Assembly (NCBI RefSeq): GCF_000504285.1
Contig: NZ_KI632511.1
Span: forward strand, 9,034,154-9,098,153
DNA length: 64,000 nt
Reading direction: 5' to 3'
Origin: Actinospica robiniae DSM 44927
GTDB taxonomy: Bacteria > Actinomycetota > Actinomycetes > Streptomycetales > Catenulisporaceae
The stretch's first letter is position 1. Each line of letters starts with the position of its first letter. Under the pieces are notes generated by a model. The model was not told the DNA's origin. It ran no database searches and saw only the letters and a list, made by a program, of their open reading frames with translations. Positions 9,769-17,560 of the stretch are shown here, piece by piece. A program made the translations under genes and the position numbers.

Positions 9769-10577
9769 CACAGGTTCTCGGTTCGCCGGATCAGGCCGCG
9801 GCTGGCCAAGCCGTTGCCCACCAGCGCGAGCGCGGCCAGCACGACCAGGCTCGGCCAGGCCGTCCCGAAGCCGAAGTACGCCGCGTCGCGCATGCCGTCC
9901 ACCGCGTATGTCACGGGATTGACGTAGCTGATCCAGCGCAGCACCATGGGCAACTGCTGCGATGTGGAGAGCGATGGCGCGGCGAAGACCAGCACCGGCA
10001 TGGAGACCGAGGTCAGCACCATGAAGGTGCGGTAGTCCTGGGTCGAGATGGCGGCCGCCAGGTACAACCCATTGCACGCGATCGACGCGAGCAGCAGCGC
10101 GACGATCAACGCGATCCAGTGCTCGAGGCTGAGCGGGTACGAGAACAGCAGGGCGCCCACGATCAGCGCCACCACGGACTGCGAGACCACCAGCGTCACG
10201 CCCGCGCCGAGCTTGCCGAGCAGGAACCGGGAGCGGCGCAACGGATAGGACCACAGCTGCGTCGCGACGCCGCTCATCTCCTCCTGGAACAACGCCATCG
10301 ACGTCGTCCCCGAGGCGCTGACGACCGACATCGCGAGCACCATCGGCATCAGGAAGACGGCGAAGCGCAGCTGCACGCCGCGGTACTGGACGGTGTTGAC
10401 GACGTTGCCGAGAGACGTGTTGACCAGCAGCAAGTACACCAGCATCGGCGTCAGGCCCAGGATCAGGTTCACCCGGTTGCGCGCCAGCAGCGCGTACTCG
10501 CGGTAGAGCACGGCCTTGAGGTCGGCCGCGTGCGCGGAGACGGTGGGCGGGGTGTGAGTGAAGGTCAGTTCGGCCAC
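9768..10577 (-). CDS. ABC-2 type transporter permease
   Basis: A 269-residue membrane protein with about six hydrophobic segments, starting at GTG 10577. After a cytoplasmic N-terminus (LKAVLYREYALLARNRVNLILG) come paired transmembrane helices and the ABC-2 region LWSYPLRRSRFLLGKLGAG. It ends with GLASRGLIRRTENL. It pairs with the ATPase encoded 4 bp upstream (10582) and is translationally coupled to YcaO downstream. The pair probably exports the mature peptide product or gives immunity. Confidence 0.9.
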   Translation of the reverse strand: MAELTFTHTPPTVSAHAADLKAVLYREYALLARNRVNLILGLTPMLVYLLLVNTSLGNVVNTVQYRGVQLRFAVFLMPMVLAMSVVSASGTTSMALFQEEMSGVATQLWSYPLRRSRFLLGKLGAGVTLVVSQSVVALIVGALLFSYPLSLEHWIALIVALLLASIACNGLYLAAAISTQDYRTFMVLTSVSMPVLVFAAPSLSTSQQLPMVLRWISYVNPVTYAVDGMRDAAYFGFGTAWPSLVVLAALALVGNGLASRGLIRRTENL

Positions 10578-10581
10578 CGGG

Positions 10582-11526
10582 CTACTCCGCGTCCTCGGTC
10601 ATGCGCAGGAAGACCTGCTCCAGCGAATCGGTGATGTTGTAGACCCCTGAGATGGCCACGCCGGTGTCCTGGCAGTGCCGGGCCAGGTCGGTCAGCACGT
10701 CCTTGGTCTGCTTCCCGTCGATGCGCACCACGTTGTCCTCGGACTCGGCCGCATACCCCGCGGCCTCGGCCCATGCCTGCACGGCCTTCGCTCCGACCTG
10801 GTCCTCGAGCTCGACCTGGAGGTGGCCGCTGCTGTACTCCCGCACCAGCTCGCGGGTCTGCGCGAAACGCAGCACCTTGCCGTTGTTGATCACCATGACG
10901 CGCTGGCAGTTGCGCTCGATCTCGTCCATCAGATGCGAGGTCCACAGCACGGTCACGCCGAATTCCCCGCGCAGCCAGCGCACGAACCGCTCCACCTGGT
11001 GGCGGCCGGAGACGTCGAGACCGGCCGAGGGCTCGTCCAGGATCAACAGCTTGGGAATGGTCATCAGGGCCCGTACCAGCTGCAGCCGCTGGCGCTGGCC
11101 GCCGGAGCACTGGAACGCCAGCCGCGTGAAGATCTCGTCGGCGAGCCCGAGGTGCTCGGCGATCTCCTCGACCCAGGGCTGGGCCGAGCGCCAGCGCAGC
11201 CCGCGGAACCGGGCCGCGATCTTGAGGTTGTCGCTGACCGTCAGCATCTCGTCGAACGGCGCCACCTGATGCATCGCGCCGACCGCGGACTTGGCCGCCA
11301 CCGGGTCGCGCACCGGATCGGCTCCGTAAACCTGCAACCGCCCGGTGGTGGGGGGAGTCACCCCGCAGACCATCTTGATCAGGGTGGTCTTGCCGGCCCC
11401 GTTCGGGCCGAGCAGCCCGACCGTCTCGCCTTGTGCGATATCGAAAGAAATGCCGTCCACGGCGGGCGTCTTCTTGCCCTTATAGCGTTTGACCAGGTCC
11501 ACCGCGGTCACCACATCGGTCGGCAC
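10582..11526 (-). CDS. ABC transporter ATP-binding protein
   Basis: A 314-residue nucleotide-binding subunit of the drug-export (DrrA/CcmA-like) class. Walker A is GPNGAGKTT near residue 42, the signature is CSGGQRQRLQ near 140, Walker B is LLILDEPSAGLD near 160, and the switch His lies in LWTSHLMDEIE. A helical C-terminal domain follows. I chose GTG 11526 because GGGAGG lies just upstream. Longer frames to 11625 have no ribosome-binding site. It is first in the minus-strand operon ATPase-permease-YcaO-TfuA and divergent from the ATP-grasp gene. Confidence 0.92.
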   Translation of the reverse strand: MPTDVVTAVDLVKRYKGKKTPAVDGISFDIAQGETVGLLGPNGAGKTTLIKMVCGVTPPTTGRLQVYGADPVRDPVAAKSAVGAMHQVAPFDEMLTVSDNLKIAARFRGLRWRSAQPWVEEIAEHLGLADEIFTRLAFQCSGGQRQRLQLVRALMTIPKLLILDEPSAGLDVSGRHQVERFVRWLRGEFGVTVLWTSHLMDEIERNCQRVMVINNGKVLRFAQTRELVREYSSGHLQVELEDQVGAKAVQAWAEAAGYAAESEDNVVRIDGKQTKDVLTDLARHCQDTGVAISGVYNITDSLEQVFLRMTEDAE

Positions 11527-11669
11527 GATACCTCCCTTCACCGGTTGACGCGGATCGCACTTGCCCTTTTGGACCGTACGGCAACACCCGCGGCACCGGA
11601 CCGGGCCGGCTGAAACTGCCGCCATGCTGCCGCCGATCTGCCCTCCGGGCCGCGAACCGCGTCGTTAGC

Positions 11670-12623
11670 ATGCGCTGTGTGGGCGATATCGAATCCGGAC
11701 GGGTCGAGGACGCGGCGCCCGTCGTCGTCCTGGTGGACGGCGTCGGCGGCGGGGAAACGGCCGCCGTGGCGCGGCTGCTCGCGCCGCTCGGCACACCCAC
11801 GCTGCTGCTCGGACCGGCAGATCTCGCTGCCGGTGCGTTCGCACTCGACGTGAGCCGCGGTGTCCTCGAGATCGAAGGAAGAATCCTGCGACCCGTCGTC
11901 TCCTGGATCCGGCTCTGTGGCATCGGTGCGCTCGCCGCCCGCAGCCACCCGCTCAAGGCGCAGGCGTGGTCCCGTTTCTTCAAGCAGCTCGCGGCTGTGA
12001 CTCCGGAGACGTTGCCCGGCCCGGCTCCGGACGGCATCGCCCAGCTGCGTGACGCTGAGCGCCACGGATTCCGTGTCCCACGAACGGTGTTGGCGACGGA
12101 CGTCGCTGCCGCCGCGAGCCGACTCAATGCTCCGCGGATCATCGTCAAGTCTCCTGACTTCCGGCTCTACACGGCCGATCGCGAACGCTGGCCGGCGCTC
12201 GCTCCGGTAGTTCTCGATCGCGACGCCGCACTCGCTCACCCGCGCGTCGAACGGCCCGTGGTCGTGCAGGAACACCTGGCCGGGGCTCGGGAACTGCGCG
12301 TCTACCACCTCAACGAGGCCTTGTGCGCGTTCGAGGTGCACGCGGACCAGCCCGGCCAGATCTGGACGGACCCGGATGGGGTGAAAGTGGAATGGGTGTC
12401 GTGCCCGCCCGAAGCCGAGCGCGCCGTGCGCAGGCTGTGCGCCACCTGGGGTCTGCGCTACGGAGCCTTCGACCTGCTGATCGAAGATGACGGCTCGCCG
12501 TGGTTCCTCGAAGCCAACGCGGACGGCGATTGGCGTTGGTACGAACGTAAAACGGGCCGGTCGGACGTGTCGTTCCTGGCGGCGGTGATGGTGCGTGAGT
12601 TGTATGTCCGCAGTGGATCGTGA
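11670..12623 (+). CDS. ATP-grasp family ligase
   Basis: A protein of about 317 residues with an ATP-grasp fold. RIIVKSPDFRLYT near residue 153 carries an ATP-binding lysine. VVVQEHLAGARELRVY near 200 and FDLLIEDDGSPWFLEANADG near 272 carry the metal-binding Asp/Glu/Asn of the family. The N-terminal 130 residues resemble the substrate domain of RimK/graspetide-type ligases. ATP-grasp enzymes join a carboxylate to an amine, alcohol or thiol. In this cluster it may cross-link or extend a peptide. TAGCAT at 11666 is a -10-like box only 8 bp before an in-frame GTG at 11679, so a leaderless start there is possible. Confidence 0.8.
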   Translation: MRCVGDIESGRVEDAAPVVVLVDGVGGGETAAVARLLAPLGTPTLLLGPADLAAGAFALDVSRGVLEIEGRILRPVVSWIRLCGIGALAARSHPLKAQAWSRFFKQLAAVTPETLPGPAPDGIAQLRDAERHGFRVPRTVLATDVAAAASRLNAPRIIVKSPDFRLYTADRERWPALAPVVLDRDAALAHPRVERPVVVQEHLAGARELRVYHLNEALCAFEVHADQPGQIWTDPDGVKVEWVSCPPEAERAVRRLCATWGLRYGAFDLLIEDDGSPWFLEANADGDWRWYERKTGRSDVSFLAAVMVRELYVRSGS

Positions 12624-12636
12624 GGAGCGCGCGCCG

Positions 12637-12897
12637 ATGGCCGTGAAGTTCGGTGGACGCATCTCCGCCCGCGAGGCGCAGCTGGTGGCGATGATCGCCC
12701 GCGGCTACACCACCGACCGTGCCGCCCGGGAGCTGCGGCTGAGCCGGCACACCGTGGGCGAGGAGATCAGCATCCTGCTCGGCCGGTTCGAGTGCAGCAA
12801 CCGGGCCGCGCTGGTCGCCTACTGCTACGTGCACTGCCTGCTGCCCGTCGGCATCTGGCCGCCGCCCTACGAGCCGCACGCCCCCGCGGAGAGGTGA
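12637..12897 (+). CDS. Small LuxR-type HTH protein
   Basis: An 86-residue protein made almost only of a GerE/LuxR helix-turn-helix: ISAREAQLVAMIARGYTTDR, then AARELRLSRHTVGEEISILL. It lacks a receiver or sensor domain. ATG 12637 is chosen because TGAGGAG lies nine bases upstream and overlaps the stop of the ATP-grasp gene. An upstream ATG at 12604 is in frame but lacks such a site. The C-terminal CYVHCLLPVGIWPPPYEP is an unusual tail. It is likely a local regulator of the operon that continues through 17560. Confidence 0.75.
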   Translation: MAVKFGGRISAREAQLVAMIARGYTTDRAARELRLSRHTVGEEISILLGRFECSNRAALVAYCYVHCLLPVGIWPPPYEPHAPAER

Positions 12898-12902
12898 GAG
12901 CG

Positions 12903-13082
12903 ATGAAGGATCCGCTGGAGGCCCTGCGCGCCGCGGGCTGCCCGGTCGACCTGCTCAGCGAGGCGCAACGGCTCGTGCTCGCCGCTCTGACGGAACAGGA
13001 GACCGAGCTGCTCGTCTCGGTCCAGCAGCGCCTGCGCGCCGCCGAGGGCGAGGTCACCGGCCACGACTGGAAGATGCTTTGA
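12903..13082 (+). CDS. 59-residue leader-like peptide, homologous to the precursor at 20849
   Basis: The peptide begins MKDPLEALRAAGCPVDLL and contains LTEQETELLVSVQQRLRAAE, then EVTGHDWKML to the end. The middle section matches the leader of the 92-residue precursor at 20849-21127 (EALR.AG, then QETELL.S...RL.A...EV..H). Here the sequence stops five residues after the conserved His, so it is either a leader without a core, a precursor with a tiny DWKML core, or a carrier/regulatory paralogue. It resembles a family of short actinobacterial peptides that I recall being labelled aroma-sacti in public annotation; this is from memory. It is followed by the cyclase gene in a TTGA overlap. Confidence 0.75.
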   Translation: MKDPLEALRAAGCPVDLLSEAQRLVLAALTEQETELLVSVQQRLRAAEGEVTGHDWKML

Positions 13083-16021
13083 GCCGCCGGCTGGTGACCG
13101 TGCTCTTCCTTGACCTGGTCGGCTGGACCTCCCTGTCCGAGCGGATCGACCCCGAGCCGCTGCAGACGCTGCTGGAGAGTTACTACGAGGTCTGCTCCGC
13201 CGCGGTGGCCGAGCAGGGCGGCGAAGTGGAGAAGTACATCGGTGACGCCGTCATGGCCGTGTTCGGAGCCGCCGCCGCGCTGGAGGACGACGCGGTGCGG
13301 GCGTTGCGCACGGCCGTGCGCATCCGCGACGGGGTCGGCGCCCTGCCCGGGCTCGGACCCGAGCCGGGCACCGCGCTGCGCATCCACGCCGGGCTGGCTG
13401 CCGGGGAGGCGCTGGTCACCCGCTCCTCGCTGGCCGGGCTGCGGGTCGTGGGCGACGTGGTCAATCTCGCCGCACGGCTGCAGTCCGCTGCCGGGCCGGG
13501 CCAGATCCTGGTCAACGAGGTGGTCGCGGACCTGGTACGGCCACGGTTCAGCCTGGTCGCGCTGCCGCCGCTGGCGCTGAAGGGAAAGGCCGAGCCGGTG
13601 CCGGCGCTGCTCGCGGCCGACCAGGAAGCCCCGGCCGAGCCTCCGGCCGAGAGCGCGATGGTCAACCGTCTCGCCGAACGCGCCCGCTTGCGCGAGGCGT
13701 ACCGGCACGTGGCGGCCGGCGGCGACGCCCGCGTCGTGGCGGTGCGCGGACCGCTCGGCATCGGCAAGTCCCGGCTGATCCGAGAGGCGTTGCGGGAGCT
13801 GGGCGCGGACGGCGCGGAACCGGCCATCGTGATCGGCACGTGCCCGTCCTACGGCGCGAACGCGGACCGCGCCGCGCTGCTGCAGGTCCTCGACGGGCTG
13901 GCCGCCGCCTCAGCTTCCTGCGCCGAGTTGCTGGAACGCGGGCCCCACGTCGCCGCGGTGCTCGATGCCCTGCGCGCACAAGCCGGGGCGGAGCGCGTCG
14001 CTGATGCCGGCCCTGGCCCGGGGGTGGAGGAGATCGCCTGGGCGGCCAGGGAATTGATGAGCACCGCGGCACAGGACCGGCCGCTCGTCGTCGTGTGGGA
14101 CAGCCTCGAATGGGCGAGTGCTGCGATGCTCGACCTGATCGGCTCGCTCGCCGCCGCGATGCAGTTCCAGCCGGTCCTCACCGTCTGTGCGACGCGGCCG
14201 GAGCTCGCTGCGTCGAGCCCGCCCTGGCTGCGCGAACCGCACGTCGCAGAGGTCATCGACGTCGGAATGCTCGACCGGTCCGACACCGCGGAACTCGTCG
14301 CAGCGCTCGCCGGCGAGGTGCAGGCCTCCGAGCTCGGCTTGGCCGACCGGGTGGCCGACTACAGCGCGGGCAATCCGCTGTTCATCAGGCTTCTGCTGGA
14401 GTCGTCCGGAGCCGGCCGGCCCCTCGGCGACGTCCCGCCGACGCTCACCGCCGTGGTCGGAGCAGCCATCGACCGGCTCCCCGAAAGCGCGCAGGCGCTG
14501 CTCGGCGCGGCGTCCGTCGTCGGGCCCTGCTTCAAGCGAGCCGACCTGACGCTGCTCGGGGTGGCGGCGACGCCCGAGGATTTGGCGGTCCTGGCCGAGC
14601 GGCAGCTGGTGCGCGCGACGAACGTCCCAGGCGCGTACAGCTTCGTCCAGCAGCCCGTGCACGAGATCGCATATGCGAGGCTTGAGAAAGAGCGCCGGCT
14701 CGCGTGGCATCGAAGGCTCGCCGAAAGCCAGGTGAGCCCCGCGTTCCATTTCGAGGCCGCCCTGCGCCTGTTGGACGAGTTGCGGCCGCATGATCCGGAG
14801 CGTGTGGACGCGGCCGCGAGTGCCGCCCGAACGCTGCTTCAAGAGGGTACCGAAGCGCTGCGTCAACGCGATGTGCTCGTGGCCGTGGGTCGGCTCGAGC
14901 GTGCGCTGAGATACGCCGTCGAGAGCGGTGACCCGTGCGGATCGGCCGCGGCCGTGCGTCTGAGCGACGCGCTCGCGCTGACCGGCGACATGCCTCGCGC
15001 GCTTGAGGTGATCGAGGAGACGGCGTCAAGGTGCGCTGGCCGGAATGTGTGGTGGACCTGCCTCGTACAGCGGCGGCTGTTGGCGCTACGTCAGGGCATT
15101 GAGCCGGAGATCCGGGTCGACGTGCTGGCCGACGAACTCGCTGACGGTCGCGCCGAGACGCTCGCCTGGTGCCGCCTGGAGCAGTTGCGGATGGAGGCGC
15201 AGCTGCGCGCCGGCCGCTACCGCGCGGCGGAGACCGCCGTGTGCGCAGCGCTCGCGCATGCCCGAGCGCTTGGCGACGTCTATGAAGAGGACCGGCTGAT
15301 GGCCGCGCTGTGCGAGGTGCGGCAGTGGTCGCCGACCCCGATCGCGACGAAGCTCGAAGCCTGCGCCGAACTGCTCGACCGGTTCGCGCTCGACCGCTTC
15401 CTGCTCATCCCGGTGCTGACGGCACAGGCCAGGGCTTTGGCGTTGATCGGCGACGCCGCCGGCGCGTGGGCCGCGTTGGAGCAGGCGGGCGCGGCGGTGG
15501 AAGCGCTGCAGTTGAGCCTGGGCAGAGTACTGATCGCGCAGACGTCGGGCTTGGTGTGCGCACTCGAGGAGAACCCGGCGGAGGCCGAGCGCCACTACCG
15601 GATCGCCGCGGAGACGCTGGAGGACGCCGGCCTGGCTCCGGCCGCCCTCACCCTGCGCGTGCAGGCGGTGCGAGAACAGGTTCGAGCCGGCGATCCCCAA
15701 GTCGCGTCAGCCGAGCTAGCCTGGCTACTGGAACAGCGGTCTGCGATGGATCTGCGCGGCAGGCTTCTGTGTCTGTCCGCTGTGATGCGCGTACCGCCCG
15801 GCCCGGATCTGAACCCTGCGCAGCTCCTCGAGGAGATCACGCCCTTGCTCGCCGAGACCGACGACCCGTGCCTGCGCGGCGAGGTGTACTTCGACCTCGC
15901 CCGCGCCCACCGCGAGCTCGGCCGCCACGCCGTCGCCGAACGGCTGCTCGACGCCGCAGAGCACTGCTATCAGTCGATCGGCGCGAGCCGGCCGCTGCGG
16001 ACGGTGCGGGCATGGCGATGA
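13079..16021 (+). CDS. Class III adenylate cyclase fused to AAA ATPase and TPR-like region
   Basis: A 980-residue protein starting at TTG 13079, overlapping the previous stop. The N-terminal cyclase domain (1-165) keeps metal ligands Asp12 (FLDLVGW) and Asp56 in EKYIGDAVMAVFG, the ATP-selective Lys52, and VVNLAARLQ near 127. It therefore looks catalytically competent. A P-loop GPLGIGKSRL near 222 and a Walker-B-like LVVVWDS near 340 form the ATPase. Residues from about 570 to the end are Ala/Leu/Glu-rich helical repeats. The architecture matches actinobacterial cyclase-AAA-TPR signal proteins. Its place between a leader-like peptide and a protease is unusual and suggests it senses or controls peptide processing. 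Confidence 0.88.
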   Translation: MSRRLVTVLFLDLVGWTSLSERIDPEPLQTLLESYYEVCSAAVAEQGGEVEKYIGDAVMAVFGAAAALEDDAVRALRTAVRIRDGVGALPGLGPEPGTALRIHAGLAAGEALVTRSSLAGLRVVGDVVNLAARLQSAAGPGQILVNEVVADLVRPRFSLVALPPLALKGKAEPVPALLAADQEAPAEPPAESAMVNRLAERARLREAYRHVAAGGDARVVAVRGPLGIGKSRLIREALRELGADGAEPAIVIGTCPSYGANADRAALLQVLDGLAAASASCAELLERGPHVAAVLDALRAQAGAERVADAGPGPGVEEIAWAARELMSTAAQDRPLVVVWDSLEWASAAMLDLIGSLAAAMQFQPVLTVCATRPELAASSPPWLREPHVAEVIDVGMLDRSDTAELVAALAGEVQASELGLADRVADYSAGNPLFIRLLLESSGAGRPLGDVPPTLTAVVGAAIDRLPESAQALLGAASVVGPCFKRADLTLLGVAATPEDLAVLAERQLVRATNVPGAYSFVQQPVHEIAYARLEKERRLAWHRRLAESQVSPAFHFEAALRLLDELRPHDPERVDAAASAARTLLQEGTEALRQRDVLVAVGRLERALRYAVESGDPCGSAAAVRLSDALALTGDMPRALEVIEETASRCAGRNVWWTCLVQRRLLALRQGIEPEIRVDVLADELADGRAETLAWCRLEQLRMEAQLRAGRYRAAETAVCAALAHARALGDVYEEDRLMAALCEVRQWSPTPIATKLEACAELLDRFALDRFLLIPVLTAQARALALIGDAAGAWAALEQAGAAVEALQLSLGRVLIAQTSGLVCALEENPAEAERHYRIAAETLEDAGLAPAALTLRVQAVREQVRAGDPQVASAELAWLLEQRSAMDLRGRLLCLSAVMRVPPGPDLNPAQLLEEITPLLAETDDPCLRGEVYFDLARAHRELGRHAVAERLLDAAEHCYQSIGASRPLRTVRAWR

Positions 16022-16959
16022 CCGACCCTGCGACCGACCCTCCGGCCGGCCCCGCGGCGGGATCCGAAGCCGCCGCCGCGCCCGCCCTGTGGCGCCGCGA
16101 CCGTGCCCAGAGCCAGCTCGGCATGCCGGCGTGGAGTATGCCCTCGGTCGGCTACCGCGACGAACCCCTGCCGGCGGACCTGTTCCAAGGCATCGACCGG
16201 GATTGGGCCTGGGGCGGCTCGGACGGCGCCGGTGTGCGCGTGTGCGTACTGGACAGCGGCATCGACGGGAGCCACCCGATGGTGGGCGGGGTCGCGCAGG
16301 CCTGGCAGCTCGTCGGCGAGGAGGGCCGGGCGCCGCGGGTCGAGCCGTGCCCTCCCCGCGACGTGGCCGGCCACGGCACGGCCTGCGCCGCGATCATCCG
16401 CTCGCTCGCCCCCAGAGTGGAGATCAGCTCTGTCAAAGTCCTGACAGACGGCAAGACCGGCAGCGGCGCGGCCCTGATCGCCGGGCTGGCGCACGCGATC
16501 CGCGAGGGCTTCGACGTGATCAACCTGAGCCTGTCCACGAACCGGCCCGAGTTCCGCAGCCGGCTGGCCGAACTGTGCGACCAGGCGTACTTCCGCCGCT
16601 GCCTGCTCGTGGTGGCCGCGCACAACCTGCCGATCCAGTCCTTCCCGTGGAACTTCGCCTCGGTCGTCTCCGTCGCCAGCCACGCCGAGCCGGACCCGTA
16701 CCGCTACTACTACAACGCCGCGCCGCCGGTGGAGTTCTGCGCCCGCGGCGTGCGCGTGCCGGTGGCCCGGCCCGGCGGCGGGACGACCCGCAACACCGGC
16801 AACAGCTTCGCCGCCCCGCACATCGCCGGCCTGGCCGCGCTCATCCTCGGCAAGCACCGGTGGCTCACGCCCTTCCAGCTCAAGAGCGTCCTGTACCACT
16901 GCGCCGACAATGTATCCCAAGGGGTTGATGGTGGAGTCCTCGTCGCACGCACCGTATAG
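16018..16959 (+). CDS. Cytoplasmic S8 (subtilisin-like) serine protease, candidate leader peptidase
   Basis: A 313-residue subtilase. Counting from ATG 16018, the triad is Asp79 (VCVLDSGIDGSHP), His119 (GHGTACA) and Ser263 (TGNSFAAPH), with the oxyanion Asn near 203. No signal peptide or membrane anchor is present: the N-terminus is a soluble Pro/Ala-rich segment, so it acts inside the cell. The start overlaps the cyclase stop (ATGA), and a second ATG at 16012 is possible. In a RiPP cluster a cytoplasmic subtilase is a natural leader-removing protease. No other peptidase lies within the cluster. Confidence 0.9.
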   Translation: MTDPATDPPAGPAAGSEAAAAPALWRRDRAQSQLGMPAWSMPSVGYRDEPLPADLFQGIDRDWAWGGSDGAGVRVCVLDSGIDGSHPMVGGVAQAWQLVGEEGRAPRVEPCPPRDVAGHGTACAAIIRSLAPRVEISSVKVLTDGKTGSGAALIAGLAHAIREGFDVINLSLSTNRPEFRSRLAELCDQAYFRRCLLVVAAHNLPIQSFPWNFASVVSVASHAEPDPYRYYYNAAPPVEFCARGVRVPVARPGGGTTRNTGNSFAAPHIAGLAALILGKHRWLTPFQLKSVLYHCADNVSQGVDGGVLVARTV

Positions 16960-17560
16960 CACGCAGGTCGAGCGCAGCCTGCTCGACTCCGTGGTGGCCC
17001 TGGCCCGGCACGTCTTCGGCGCGGCCGCGTCCTCGGTGTTCATGCTCAGCGAGGAGCGCGGCGAACTGGTGTTCGCGGCTGTGGCGGGGGAGGGCGAGGA
17101 GTCCCTGGTGGGCACCCGCATCGCCATGGGCACCGGCATCGCCGGCTGGGTCGCGGCCAGCGGCCAGACCATCATCACCGACAACGTCGCCGACACCGAC
17201 CACTTCGCCAAGGACGTCGCGGCCTCCACCGGCTTCCTGCCGACCAGCATCATGGCCGCGCCCCTGGTCGCCGACGGCGAGTGCATCGGCGTCCTCGAGG
17301 TCCTGGACCGGCACACCGTCGGCGACGCGGGCCGCGAACTCGACGACATGGAACTGCTCGGCCTGCTGGCCAGCCAGGCCGCGCTCAGCCTCGACCTGCT
17401 GCGCCGAAGCGAGCGCGGCGGGTCGGCCTCCCGCCGCATGGGCAGCCTGATCGCCCGCCTGTCCGAGCACGCCGCGATGGACGCCGACGATCCGCTCGCC
17501 GTCGCGCTGCTCGGCGTCTCGCTCGAACTGCTCGACCGGGCCTCCCCGTCAGGCGGCTGA
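16928..17560 (+). CDS. GAF-domain protein
   Basis: A 210-residue protein with one GAF domain (about residues 20-165): SLLDSVVALARHVFGAAASS, then GTGIAGWVAASGQTIITDNV and MAAPLVADGECIGVLEVLDR. A helical tail follows. GAF domains bind small ligands such as cyclic nucleotides, which fits its position after an adenylate cyclase, though ligand binding is not shown. ATG 16928 is preferred because AAGGGG lies upstream; it overlaps the protease gene by 32 bases. It has no output domain and may act by protein contact. Confidence 0.82.
   Translation: MVESSSHAPYSTQVERSLLDSVVALARHVFGAAASSVFMLSEERGELVFAAVAGEGEESLVGTRIAMGTGIAGWVAASGQTIITDNVADTDHFAKDVAASTGFLPTSIMAAPLVADGECIGVLEVLDRHTVGDAGRELDDMELLGLLASQAALSLDLLRRSERGGSASRRMGSLIARLSEHAAMDADDPLAVALLGVSLELLDRASPSGG

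Noticed and set aside
8104..9927. Plus-strand 607-codon frame opposite TfuA-YcaO
   Set aside because: It is the complement of strongly supported TfuA and YcaO genes and has the typical His/Arg/Gln-rich shadow composition.
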